Both the position numbers and the translations under genes were made by a program. From an uncultured Oscillospiraceae bacterium (GTDB taxonomy: Bacteria > Bacillota > Clostridia > Oscillospirales > Oscillospiraceae), in assembly GCA_947631845.1 (NCBI GenBank), contig CANRMY010000011.1:1-50454 (forward strand): a DNA stretch of 50,454 nucleotides. The letters are read 5' to 3'. Shown here piece by piece: positions 33,697-41,697 of this stretch (positions within the stretch are counted from its first letter, which is position 1; every line of letters starts with the position of its first letter). The notes under the pieces were generated by a model. It was not told the origin of the DNA, made no database searches, and saw only the letters and a program-made list of their open reading frames with translations.

Positions 33697-35148
33697 TCAA
33701 TGCATTTCGCCCAGGATCTCCGCCACCGCCTCGCGCTCGTCGAAGTGGCGCTTCACATGGTCGATCTCCTGGTACGTCTCGTGGCCCTTTCCGGCCAGGA
33801 TCACCACATCCCCCGCCCGGGCGATCTCCAGGGCGCGGCGGATGGCCTGCCGCCGGTCCACGATCACGTCATAGGGTGTCTTTTTCTTCGATGCCGTAAC
33901 GCCCGCCAGGATATCGTCGATGATGGCCTCGGGCTGTTCCGTCCGGGGATTATCCGAGGTGACGATCACGTAGTCGGCCAGCTCCATGGCGATGCCGCCC
34001 ATGATGGGCCGTTTGGCGCTGTCCCTATCCCCGCCGCAGCCAAAGAGGACGATGGTCCTGCCCTTGGCGAAACCCTTGACGGTTTTGATGATGTTTTCCA
34101 AGGCGTCCGGGGTGTGGGCGTAATCGATAAGCACCGTGTAATCGGTGCCCGTGGGCACCACCTCCGCCCTGCCCTTGACGCCGGCGCATTTGAGCATGGC
34201 CGGCCCCACGGCCTCCAGGGGGACGCCGGCGCACACCGCCGAGGCGGCGGCGGCCAGGGCGTTGTAGACGCTGAACTGTCCGGGGATGCCCAGGGTGAGC
34301 TTTTCCAGCTTGCCGGTCATCAGGGCGCAGAAGCTCACCCTGTTCTGGTGGAGCCGGATATCCCGCGCCGTCAGGTCGGCGCTGTCGCTTTTGGCGGAAT
34401 AGGTGAACACGCGGCCCGTGGCGGCCGCCAGCATGGTCCTGGCCCAGGGGTCGTCCAGATTGACGATGGCCGTCTCGCACATGGAAAAGAGCTTGGCTTT
34501 AGCCTGGGCGTAGGCCTCCATGGTCTTGTGGAAGTCCAGATGGTCCTCCGTCAGGTTGGTGAAGATGCCCTGGTCGAAGGCGATGCCGTGGACCCGGTCC
34601 AGCATCAGCGCGTGGGAGGAGACCTCCATCACCGCGTAGCGGCACCCAGCCTCCACCATATGGGCCAGAATGGCCTGGAGCTCCAGGCAGTCGGGCGTTG
34701 TCCGCTCGGCGGGTGTCTCCTCCGCGCCGATCATGACGCGGTTGGTGCCGATCAGGCCCACCTTGGCCCCCTGGGTCTCCTCTAAAACGGTCTTGATGAG
34801 ATTGGTGACGGTGGTCTTGCCGTTGGTGCCCGTGACGCCGATCATATGGAGCGCCCGGGAGGGGTTGCCGTACCAGTTCCCGGCGGCCACGGCCATAGCC
34901 AGGCGGGAATCCCGCACGATGACGGCGGGCGTCCCCTCCGGGGCCTCCTCGCCGATGATCACCGCCGCGCCCTTCTCCAGGGCGGCGGGGATGAACCGGT
35001 GTCCGTCGCTCTCATAGCCCCGGATCGCCAGAAACGCGCAGCCGGGGACGGCCTTGCGGGAATCGGACACCAGCGCCGTGATCTCCAGCGCCGGGTCGGC
35101 CCGCAGGTCCAGAACGTCGATATTTTCGATAAGCTCAAAAAGCTTCAT
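33697..35148 (-). CDS. murE: UDP-MurNAc-tripeptide synthetase, meso-diaminopimelate type
   Basis: Mur ligase that adds the third peptide residue to UDP-MurNAc-L-Ala-D-Glu, 483 residues. The ATP-binding motif GVTGTNGKTT is near residue 110. LIDYAHTPDALE and FGCGGDRDSAKRP are typical central motifs. The specificity loop reads SDNPRTEQP, the DNPR form known for meso-diaminopimelate rather than L-lysine, so the peptidoglycan should be DAP-type. The ATG at 35148 was chosen because family members begin MKLFELI; the longer frame to 35208 overlaps the PBP stop. The ribosome-binding site is weak (GGTGATC). Confidence 0.96.
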   Translation of the reverse strand: MKLFELIENIDVLDLRADPALEITALVSDSRKAVPGCAFLAIRGYESDGHRFIPAALEKGAAVIIGEEAPEGTPAVIVRDSRLAMAVAAGNWYGNPSRALHMIGVTGTNGKTTVTNLIKTVLEETQGAKVGLIGTNRVMIGAEETPAERTTPDCLELQAILAHMVEAGCRYAVMEVSSHALMLDRVHGIAFDQGIFTNLTEDHLDFHKTMEAYAQAKAKLFSMCETAIVNLDDPWARTMLAAATGRVFTYSAKSDSADLTARDIRLHQNRVSFCALMTGKLEKLTLGIPGQFSVYNALAAAASAVCAGVPLEAVGPAMLKCAGVKGRAEVVPTGTDYTVLIDYAHTPDALENIIKTVKGFAKGRTIVLFGCGGDRDSAKRPIMGGIAMELADYVIVTSDNPRTEQPEAIIDDILAGVTASKKKTPYDVIVDRRQAIRRALEIARAGDVVILAGKGHETYQEIDHVKRHFDEREAVAEILGEMH

Positions 35149-35194
35149 ACGATCACCATTCACAGGATTGAAAATTCGGAAAAACCGCGGCCCG

Positions 35195-37522
35195 TCAATA
35201 CTGGCCAAGGTTCGAGTTGTCCACCAGCGTCACGTTGATGACCGCCCCGTAGGGCACCTCGGTGCCCGCCTCCACGGCCTGGGAGGCCACCTTGACGCCG
35301 GAGGTCGCCGGCGAGGCGCCGGAGGTGTCCAGATACAGGCCCAGATTCTGAAGCTGGTTCCTGGCGGTGTTGACGGTCTTGCCTGTCAGGTCCGGAACAA
35401 CTACCGTCTCCTGGGGGACCTGCTCGCCCAGGTATACGATCATCTGGCTGCCCGCCGCGATCTGCGCGCCCGCCACGGGGAGCTGGGCGGTAACGGTGTC
35501 GCCGGTGCCCACCTCTCTCAGGCTGAGGCCCAGCTCCTTGGCCTTCTCTCTGGCCGCCAGGACGCCGCCGCCGATGAAGCGGGGCACCGTCACGTCCAAA
35601 AGGGCCTCCTCGCCCTCCTCATAGATGGGCTGAACGCCCAGATACGGCAGGATCTCGCTCAGGATCTTGCCCACATAGGGGGCCGCCATCTGGCCGCCGC
35701 CGATGTAGATGCCGCTTTCCTTGCTGGGGTTATCCAGCACCATGAGAACGGCCACCTCCGGGTCGTCGGCGGGGGCGATGCCGCAGAAGGACACCATGTA
35801 TTCCCGCACGCCCGTCTGCCGCTCCAGGGCGGTCTTGGTGGTGGTGCCGGTCTTGCCGCCCACCCGGTAACCGGGCACATAGGCGTTGGAGCCGGTGCCG
35901 CCCTCGTCGCCCACCACGGATTCCAGGATGTCCGCCACCAGGGCGCTTGTCTCCTCGCTGATCACCTGGCGGACTACCTTGGGCTCCCGGGAGTAGACCA
36001 CGTCGCCGTCGGCGTTGCGCATCTCCTTGACGATATAGGGCTCCATGAGATAGCCGCCGTTGACGGCGGCGGATACCGCCGTAATCATCTGGATGGGCGT
36101 CACGTTGAAGGTCTGGCCGAAGGAGGCGGAGGCCAGAGAGGACTTGTTCCAGCTGAGGAAGTCCTTGTCGGGCCACCACTGGCTGCCCGCCTCGCCGGAC
36201 AGGTCGATGCCCGTTTTTTCCCGGATGCCGAAGGCCCTGACGTAGTTGTTATAGGCCTCCGCGCCGATCTTCAGGCCGATGTTGGCGAAGGCCACGTTGC
36301 AGGAGTGCATGGCGGCCTGGCGCAGATTCTGCTCCCCGTGTCCCGCGTGCTTCCAGCAGTTGAGGTCGGAGTCACGGCCCGGGATCTGGCCCTTGGGGAT
36401 CTTCCCGTAGCAGGGGAAGCTGCTGTTTTCGGTGATGACGCCCTCCTCCAGGCCGATGGCCATGGTGATGATCTTGAACACCGAGCCCGGCTCGTAGGTG
36501 TCGGAGACGGCCATATCGCGCCATTGGGCCCGCTGGGCGTCCCCGATGGCCTTGCTCCTCTCCTCCGGATCCTCAATGAGGGCGATCTGGTCCAGCGTCT
36601 CCTGGGGCAGGCCCCAGGGGTCGTTCAGGTCGTAGCTGTTGGCGTTGGCCAGGGCCAGGATCTCCCCGGTCTTCACGTTCATGACAATGACGCAGCCGCC
36701 GTTCTGGATGTAGTTGGCCTCCATGGCCTGCTGAAGGTATTTCTCCGCGATGGACTGGATGGTGTAATCCAGGGTCAGGGTCATATCGTTGCCGTCGATG
36801 GCGTCGTTGTAGTTCTGATAGTTCTCAAAGAGCATCTCGGTGCCGTTCTGGGCCACCAGGCGCACCACGGAGCCGTTGGTCCCCTCCAGACTGTCGTCAT
36901 AGAGGGCCTCGATGCCCTCCAGGCCGAAATTTTCCCGGCCCACAAAGCCAATGACGTGGCAGGCCAGATCCCCGCAGGGGTAGTAGCGCTTGGAGTCCTC
37001 CTCGATGTGGACGCCGGCGATGGACTGCTCCTCCTTGAATTTGCGCACCTCGTTGGCCAGCTCCGCGCTTATTTTGGTGGCCACGGTCTTGTACCAGGAC
37101 TTGGTGTCCTTCATCTGCTCCAGCATGGTGTCGATATCCGCGCCCAGGATGCGGTTCAGCTCCGTGGCGATCAGCACCGGATCGTCGTTGTAGACCTTCT
37201 CGTTGCTCTTGTACTCCTTCTCGTGGTAGAGCTTGATCTCATAGGGAGAGATAAATACGGTGTAGGCCGTGGCGCTGCGGGCCAGGGTCTTGCCGTTGGC
37301 GTCGTAGATGGTGCCCCGGGAGGCGGACACCGCCACCGAGCGGGTCTGCTGACGGACGGCCAGCTCCTGATATCTGTCGTGCTCGCGGATCATCACATTG
37401 TACAGCTGGACGCCCAAAACAATAAACGCAACTATACCGCACACGACTGCCAGGAAAAGTGTGCGGCCAAGTATTGTTCTATTCGTCCTCTGGCGGGAGG
37501 AACCGTTTTTGGATGTTGCCAT
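35195..37522 (-). CDS. class B penicillin-binding protein with two PASTA domains (SpoVD/FtsI type)
   Basis: Membrane-anchored transpeptidase of 775 residues. One N-terminal helix (about 20-45, LFLAVVCGIVAFIVLGVQLY) precedes the dimerisation domain. The transpeptidase domain has SVFK with Ser347 and Lys350, SCN near 400, and KTGTTTK near 545. Two PASTA domains (about 635-700 and 705-770) end the protein. It should cross-link the glycan made by FtsW. In Bacillus, both a division PBP and the sporulation PBP SpoVD sit in this cluster; only one copy is here and sequence alone does not say which role it plays, so I give no symbol. GGGGAG precedes the ATG. Confidence 0.94.
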   Translation of the reverse strand: MATSKNGSSRQRTNRTILGRTLFLAVVCGIVAFIVLGVQLYNVMIREHDRYQELAVRQQTRSVAVSASRGTIYDANGKTLARSATAYTVFISPYEIKLYHEKEYKSNEKVYNDDPVLIATELNRILGADIDTMLEQMKDTKSWYKTVATKISAELANEVRKFKEEQSIAGVHIEEDSKRYYPCGDLACHVIGFVGRENFGLEGIEALYDDSLEGTNGSVVRLVAQNGTEMLFENYQNYNDAIDGNDMTLTLDYTIQSIAEKYLQQAMEANYIQNGGCVIVMNVKTGEILALANANSYDLNDPWGLPQETLDQIALIEDPEERSKAIGDAQRAQWRDMAVSDTYEPGSVFKIITMAIGLEEGVITENSSFPCYGKIPKGQIPGRDSDLNCWKHAGHGEQNLRQAAMHSCNVAFANIGLKIGAEAYNNYVRAFGIREKTGIDLSGEAGSQWWPDKDFLSWNKSSLASASFGQTFNVTPIQMITAVSAAVNGGYLMEPYIVKEMRNADGDVVYSREPKVVRQVISEETSALVADILESVVGDEGGTGSNAYVPGYRVGGKTGTTTKTALERQTGVREYMVSFCGIAPADDPEVAVLMVLDNPSKESGIYIGGGQMAAPYVGKILSEILPYLGVQPIYEEGEEALLDVTVPRFIGGGVLAAREKAKELGLSLREVGTGDTVTAQLPVAGAQIAAGSQMIVYLGEQVPQETVVVPDLTGKTVNTARNQLQNLGLYLDTSGASPATSGVKVASQAVEAGTEVPYGAVINVTLVDNSNLGQY

Positions 37523-37593
37523 GCTGAAACTCCCCGTTGACTGTGTTGGATCCCCGCGGGCGGCCCGCCGCCCTTTCTCAGTTTATAGCGTCC

Positions 37594-38157
37594 TTAACTG
37601 AAATATTCCGGGAGGCTCTTCAAAAAGCCGATGATCCTGGCGCCCAATCCCGCCGTCTCGTCCTCGGCCAGGATCTGCGCCCTGTCCGCCAGGATCACGC
37701 CGCCGGTGTACATCTCGTCCAGTCCCCGGCTCATGCCCAGGATGTTGACGGCGTAGGACTCGATCTCCTCTATGTTGAAGGTGGTCTCATAGTTGATCTC
37801 CAGGATCTCCTGGCGCTCCTCCAGCTGCGCGATGGAGGCTCTGACGCGGCTGGTCTCGCCGGAGATCTGGGCCAGCCTTATATAGCCCATCAGGACGGTG
37901 ATCATCAGCGCCGCCACCACCAGGACGCCCACAATGGCAAGGACGGGGATCCCGAAGGTCTGGGACGCGGCCTCGGCCTGGGCCTTGGCCTTCGCCCGCT
38001 CCCGGGCGCGCTCATCCAGGCGCTGGCGTATCCGCTCCTGACTGGACGGCTCCTCATAGATCTCCTCGTCGGGAAGGGCGTAGCCCTGTACCCGGTCAAG
38101 ATCATAGGCTTCGCTGCCGTAGGTGGCGGAATATTGTGCTTTGACTGCCGCTGCCAT
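37594..38157 (-). CDS. ftsL: FtsL/DivIC-like septum formation protein
   Basis: A 187-residue bitopic protein in the position of ftsL. The cytoplasmic N-terminal part (about 65 residues) is highly charged and includes an Arg/Lys/Ala-rich helix. One transmembrane helix (about 69-92, IPVLAIVGVLVVAALMITVL) is followed by a coiled coil (TSRVRASIAQLEERQEILEI) and the short motif IESYAVNILGMSRG typical of FtsL/DivIC. A C-terminal extension of about 40 residues is less usual. It should bridge FtsQ and the FtsW-PBP complex. It is called on position and topology more than on sequence. Confidence 0.82.
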   Translation of the reverse strand: MAAAVKAQYSATYGSEAYDLDRVQGYALPDEEIYEEPSSQERIRQRLDERARERAKAKAQAEAASQTFGIPVLAIVGVLVVAALMITVLMGYIRLAQISGETSRVRASIAQLEERQEILEINYETTFNIEEIESYAVNILGMSRGLDEMYTGGVILADRAQILAEDETAGLGARIIGFLKSLPEYFS

Positions 38158-38208
38158 TCTTCCATTTCCTTCCTTAGCTGTTTTCCCCGGTCAACGTTTC
38201 CGATCCTT

Positions 38209-39144
38209 CTATATCCTCTCCGCGATCCTGAGCTTCGCGCTCCGGGAACGCGGGTTTTCCTCCAGCTCCCGCTGTGACGGGGTGATGGGCTTCCGGGTGA
38301 CGCTCCTCATAGTCTGACGGAACCCGCACACGCACACCGGCAGTCCCGGCGGGCACGTACACCCGTTTTCCCTGGCCCGTATGGCCGTCTTGACGATCCT
38401 GTCCTCCAGGGAGTGAAAGCTGATAACGGCGATCCTGCCGCCGGGCTTCAGCCTGTCCATGGCCGTGTCCAGCATCTCCCGCAGGGCCCCCAGCTCGTCG
38501 TTCACCGCGATGCGGATGGCCTGGAAGCACCGCTTGGCCGGGTGCTGTTTTTCCCGGAGGGCCGCCGCCGGCATGGCCGCTTTGATGACCTCCACCAGCT
38601 CCAGGGTGGTGCCGATCTCACGCTGGGCCCGGCTTTTCACGATGGCGGCGGCGATCCTGGCGGAATACCGCTCCTCGCCGTACTCAAAAAAGATCCGCCG
38701 CAGCTCCGCCTCGTCCCAGCAATTCACTACGTCAAATGCGGAAAGAGCCGCCGTGCGGTCCATCCGCATATCCAGCGGCGCGTCCGTCATATAGGAGAAG
38801 CCCCGGGCGGCGTCGTCCAGCTGCGGGGAGGAGACGCCCAGGTCGAAAAGCATCCCGTCCGCCCTGTCGATCCCCTGCCCGTCCAGGATGGCGCCGATGT
38901 CCCGGAAGTTCCCGTGAACCAGCCTGACCCGACGGCCGAAGGGCCGAAGCCGCTCCCCCGCCTGGGCGATCGCCGTCTCGTCCCGGTCAATACCCAGGAG
39001 CAGGCCCGTGGTGAGCCTTTCGGCGACAGCCTCCGAATGGCCGCCCCGCCCGAGCGTGCCATCCACATAGATACCCGTGGGATCGATCTTCAGCCCCTCA
39101 ACGCACTCATGAAGGAGTACGGGCACATGCGCGGCCCTGTCCAT
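38209..39144 (-). CDS. rsmH: 16S rRNA (cytosine-1402-N4)-methyltransferase
   Basis: S-adenosylmethionine-dependent methyltransferase that N4-methylates C1402 in the ribosomal P site, 311 residues. HVPVLLHECVEGL opens the protein, and the SAM-binding motif DGTLGRGGHSEAV follows near residue 28. DGMLFDLGVSSPQLD is near 98, and FQAIRIAVNDELGAL near 212. The C-terminus ISFHSLEDRIVK leads to a Cys-rich segment (CTCPPGLPVCVCG). The ATG at 39144 shares its A with the mraZ stop (TGATG). Confidence 0.97.
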   Translation of the reverse strand: MDRAAHVPVLLHECVEGLKIDPTGIYVDGTLGRGGHSEAVAERLTTGLLLGIDRDETAIAQAGERLRPFGRRVRLVHGNFRDIGAILDGQGIDRADGMLFDLGVSSPQLDDAARGFSYMTDAPLDMRMDRTAALSAFDVVNCWDEAELRRIFFEYGEERYSARIAAAIVKSRAQREIGTTLELVEVIKAAMPAAALREKQHPAKRCFQAIRIAVNDELGALREMLDTAMDRLKPGGRIAVISFHSLEDRIVKTAIRARENGCTCPPGLPVCVCGFRQTMRSVTRKPITPSQRELEENPRSRSAKLRIAERI

Positions 39145-39560
39145 CAGAAGCCCAGCTCCTCAAGGACTTTGGCGATGTTCTCCGGCGTGGTCTCAACCAT
39201 GTCCACATCGTCCCAGGTGCTCTCATCCCAAAGCTGGGCGCACTCGCCGTTGCCTACAACGGCCACGTTCTTGTCCAGCGCGGCGAAATCCCGCAGCGGC
39301 TGGGGCAGGAGGACGCGCCCCTGGCTGTCCAGCTCGCACTTGGCGGCGTGGGCGAACAGAGGACGGGCCTTGATCTGCGCGGCCTTGGGCAGGGCGACGA
39401 CCTTATCCATCATCCTCTGCCAGCTCTCGGACGAATAAGCCGTGAGGCATTTTTCCGAGGAGATGGTGACGTAGAACGTCTCCCCCAGCTCCTCGCGGAT
39501 CCGGGAAGGGATCGCGAGACGCCCCTTGGCGTCGATGGTGTGCCTGTATACGCCGAACAT
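39144..39560 (-). CDS. mraZ: transcriptional regulator MraZ
   Basis: DNA-binding regulator of the division and cell-wall cluster, with two AbrB-like swapped-hairpin repeats, 138 residues. The first repeat is HTIDAKGRLAIPSRIREEL (residues 7-25) and the second CELDSQGRVLLPQPLRDFA (about 75-93), each with the DxxGR signature. In other bacteria MraZ rings bind direct repeats upstream of their own gene. Here three 10-bp-spaced GTGG-like boxes lie at 39642-39666, just downstream of the promoter. GGAGGGAGGG precedes the ATG. Confidence 0.96.
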   Translation of the reverse strand: MFGVYRHTIDAKGRLAIPSRIREELGETFYVTISSEKCLTAYSSESWQRMMDKVVALPKAAQIKARPLFAHAAKCELDSQGRVLLPQPLRDFAALDKNVAVVGNGECAQLWDESTWDDVDMVETTPENIAKVLEELGF

Positions 39561-39641
39561 CCCGATCCCTCCCTCCGGTCAAATGGTAAGATGTGTCTTG
39601 TATATCCAGGTATGCTGTGGTATGATGGTGGGGAAATGGTA

Positions 39642-39666
39642 CACTTTTCACCACTTCTCCCCACTT
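39642..39666 (-). promoter_or_regulatory. MraZ operator boxes
   Basis: On the minus strand three direct repeats AAGTGGGGAG, AAGTGGTGAA and AAGTG recur every 10 bp (CAC at 39642, 39652 and 39662 on the plus strand). They lie at the predicted start site of the cluster promoter, the position expected for MraZ autoregulation. Confidence 0.75.
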
Positions 39667-39675
39667 CATGGTCTT

Positions 39676-39704
39676 ATTATACGTAAGGCCAACAGAAATT
39701 GCAA
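39676..39704 (-). promoter_or_regulatory. promoter of the mraZ division and cell-wall cluster
   Basis: On the minus strand TTGCAA (39699-39704), a 17-nt spacer and TATAAT (39676-39681), about 115 nt upstream of mraZ. Confidence 0.8.
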
Positions 39705-39840
39705 GAGGAAATTTACAATTTAAAAAATCTTTTTTTGGGCACTTGTGTTGACATAAAGACCACCCCACAAGATATGGCAACCGTTGTTTTTTCGCGTCTC
39801 CCCTCCCCCTTTTTCCAGTCAACATAAAAAGCAGCATAAA

Positions 39841-39879
39841 AAATCCCCGCCGGGCCGCAAAGCGGCCCGGCGGGAAAAT
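39841..39879 (-). terminator. terminator downstream of the uvrC-rsmD-coaD group
   Basis: CCCGCCGGGCCGC (39846-39858) pairs with GCGGCCCGGCGGG (39862-39874). On the minus strand GATTTTTTATG follows. It is the distal end of the multi-hairpin element at 39905-40092. Confidence 0.85.
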
Positions 39880-39904
39880 TTTGTAAGATTTTGTTTTCCG
39901 GCTT

Positions 39905-40092
39905 TTCAAAAAACTCAAATTCAATATTTTTTCCGGCGACATGCGCGTCGGAAAAAATCCCTTTTGTCGCACAAGCGTGCGCTCTGCGTGCGCACAGGGC
40001 GACAGCAGGGTGATTTTCTCTGAATTTCGCAAAATTCAGAGAAAATCAGCCGCACGTTCCCCTTGGCATCGAAAGCCCGCCAGGGCTTTCGA
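39905..40092 (-). repeat. multi-hairpin 3'-UTR element, copy 2
   Basis: This is the reverse complement of 26655-26850. Read on the minus strand, directly after the stop of the coiled-coil gene: TCGAAAGCCC-TGGC-GGGCTTTCGA (40069-40092); a TGATTTTCTCTGAATTT stem with loop TGCG (about 40011-40048), where an A-T pair of copy 1 is G-C here; a TGTCGC/GCGACA stem; a TTTTTTCCG/CGGAAAAAA stem. The terminator at 39841 follows. Spurious short ORFs across it are rejected. Confidence 0.8.
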
Positions 40093-40100
40093 GCCAGTCA

Positions 40101-40616
40101 TTACAGCTCGATATCCGTCTCGGAGGCGGGAGAGGGCTGTTCGCGCTGGGGGACAGCGCTGGCGGAGACGGAGCGGAAGCGGGTACGGGACTGGCGCACC
40201 TCGCCCAGGGCCTCGGCGATGGCGTCCTCGGTACGGCGGAGGGCGTCGTCGGCGTACTCGTTGGCCACCCTTCTCAGCTCGTTGGACTTGGCCTCGGCGG
40301 CGGAGACGATCTCGTTGGCTCGGATCTTGGCGGCGCGGACGATCTCCTCCTGGTCCACCAGCTGGCGGGCGCGCTGTTCGGCCACCTTGCGCATGGACTC
40401 GGCCTCGCGCTTGGCGTTGTTGACGTACTCGGCGCGGCTGGCGATGAGGCGCTTGGCCTCCTCAAGCTCGGTGGGGAGCTGGGACTTGATCTCGTCCAAA
40501 AGATCCAGCACCTTGTCGCGCTCGATGACGCATTTCTCCGCGCCCAGGGGCAGTCCCCAGGCGTCTGTGACCATGTTGTACAGCATGTCGATAAGCTCTT
40601 GAACGTCGTTACCCAT
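40101..40616 (-). CDS. coiled-coil protein, DivIVA-like
   Basis: A 171-residue protein of unknown function, commonly seen beside coaD in Clostridia. Residues 1-45 form a helical N-terminal domain (VQELIDMLYNMVTDAWGLPL). About 50-145 is one long charged coiled coil, with heptad-like Ala/Glu/Arg spacing (EAKRLIASRAEYVNNAKREA). The tail is Ser/Pro-rich. The overall form recalls DivIVA/GpsB-type scaffold proteins, but the DivIVA N-terminal membrane-binding motif is not clear. AAAGGA precedes the ATG. It is the last gene of the uvrC-rsmD-coaD run and is followed by a structured 3' UTR. Confidence 0.78.
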   Translation of the reverse strand: MGNDVQELIDMLYNMVTDAWGLPLGAEKCVIERDKVLDLLDEIKSQLPTELEEAKRLIASRAEYVNNAKREAESMRKVAEQRARQLVDQEEIVRAAKIRANEIVSAAEAKSNELRRVANEYADDALRRTEDAIAEALGEVRQSRTRFRSVSASAVPQREQPSPASETDIEL

Positions 40617-40667
40617 AGTGATTCGTTCCTTTCTCTATTAAAAATGGGAAATGAATACCATTTTAAT

Positions 40668-41153
40668 TTATTTCTGGACGCAGAGTCTCTCCAGCACATC
40701 CGCCGCGATCTCCCGGGGCACCACCTTGGAGATATCGGCGTTGTAGGTGGCCATCTCCCTGGCGATGGTGGAGGAGAGGTATGTATATTTCTCGTCGGCG
40801 GTGAGGAACACCGTCTCGATCTCCGGGGCCAGCTTTTTATTGAGCAGCGCGATCTGGAATTCCATCTCAAAGTCCGACACGGCCCGCAGGCCCTTGACGA
40901 TGAAATTGGCCCCCAGGTTCCTGGCGTACTCCACCAGCAGGCCGTCGCAGGTGGTGACCTCCACGTTCCCGTACTTTTTCGTGACGCGGCTGACGAAATC
41001 CGCCCGCTCCTCCAGGGTGAAATGGGGCTTTTTGGCGGAGTTCACCGCCACACAGACGTAGACCCTGTCAAAGATGCGGGAGGCCCGCTTGATGATGTTC
41101 AGATGCCCCAGGGTGATGGGGTCGAAGGAACCGGGGTAGACGGCGATCTTCAT
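40668..41153 (-). CDS. coaD: phosphopantetheine adenylyltransferase
   Basis: Penultimate enzyme of coenzyme A synthesis, transferring AMP from ATP to 4'-phosphopantetheine. It has 161 residues, the family norm. YPGSFDPITLGHLNII is the nucleotidyltransferase signature containing the (T/H)xGH motif. GLRAVSDFEMEFQIALLNKK is the substrate loop. YLSSTIAREMATYNADIS carries the second ATP-binding ISST-like motif. rsmD lies just 4 nt upstream, the very common rsmD-coaD order. Confidence 0.98.
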   Translation of the reverse strand: MKIAVYPGSFDPITLGHLNIIKRASRIFDRVYVCVAVNSAKKPHFTLEERADFVSRVTKKYGNVEVTTCDGLLVEYARNLGANFIVKGLRAVSDFEMEFQIALLNKKLAPEIETVFLTADEKYTYLSSTIAREMATYNADISKVVPREIAADVLERLCVQK

Positions 41154-41157
41154 AGGC

Positions 41158-41697
41158 TCAGATCCTCGTAAACGTAGTCAGCTTCACGCGCCCATAGAGG
41201 TATTCCCGGCGGGCGAATTTCTCCTCCGGCAGGGCCGGCAGGGTCAGGCCCCTGTCGCTTTCGCAAATCATTATACCATTTTTATTTAAAATGTCAAACC
41301 TTCCGATGAGATTTAATGCTTTTTCCAATAAATCTCCGGCGTAAGGGGGGTCGGCCAGGATCAGATCGAAGCCCCGCGCCCTCTCCAGATAGGCCAGGGA
41401 GTCCATTCTGGCGATTTTGCCCCTGGCCTCCAGATGGGTGGCGCGCAGATTTTCCCCCACGATCCTGAGGGCCTCCGGGGATCTGTCCACAAAGACGCAC
41501 TCCGCCGCCCCCCGGGAAAGGGCCTCGATGCCCAGCTGGCCGGTGCCGGCGAAAAGGTCCAGGACCCGGGCGTTCTCCACCGCGAACTGGACGATGTTGA
41601 ACATGGCCTCCTTCACCTTGTCGGTGGTGGGGCGGATGTCGTAATTTTCAGGGGTTTTCAGCTTCCGGCCCCTGGCCGAGCCCGTGATCACTCTCAT
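41158..41697 (-). CDS. rsmD: 16S rRNA (guanine-966-N2)-methyltransferase
   Basis: SAM-dependent methyltransferase predicted to act on G966 of 16S rRNA, 179 residues. MRVITGSARGRKL is the typical N-terminus. RPTTDKVKEAMFNIV is near residue 22 and the SAM loop LDLFAGTGQLGIEALSRGA near 46. The catalytic motif is ADPPY near residue 115. The start at 41697 lies inside the uvrC reading frame, giving a 50-nt overlap; the conserved N-terminus supports this start. coaD follows after 4 nt. Confidence 0.96.
   Translation of the reverse strand: MRVITGSARGRKLKTPENYDIRPTTDKVKEAMFNIVQFAVENARVLDLFAGTGQLGIEALSRGAAECVFVDRSPEALRIVGENLRATHLEARGKIARMDSLAYLERARGFDLILADPPYAGDLLEKALNLIGRFDILNKNGIMICESDRGLTLPALPEEKFARREYLYGRVKLTTFTRI

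Noticed and set aside
35149-35208. Longer murE start at 35208
   Set aside because: It would overlap the PBP stop and add 20 residues not found in the family; MKLFELI at 35148 is the normal N-terminus.
39403-40032. 209-codon minus-strand frame across the mraZ leader
   Set aside because: It overlaps mraZ in another frame, runs through the promoter and MraZ boxes, and its start lies in a repeat that gives similar peptides at 26461-26808.
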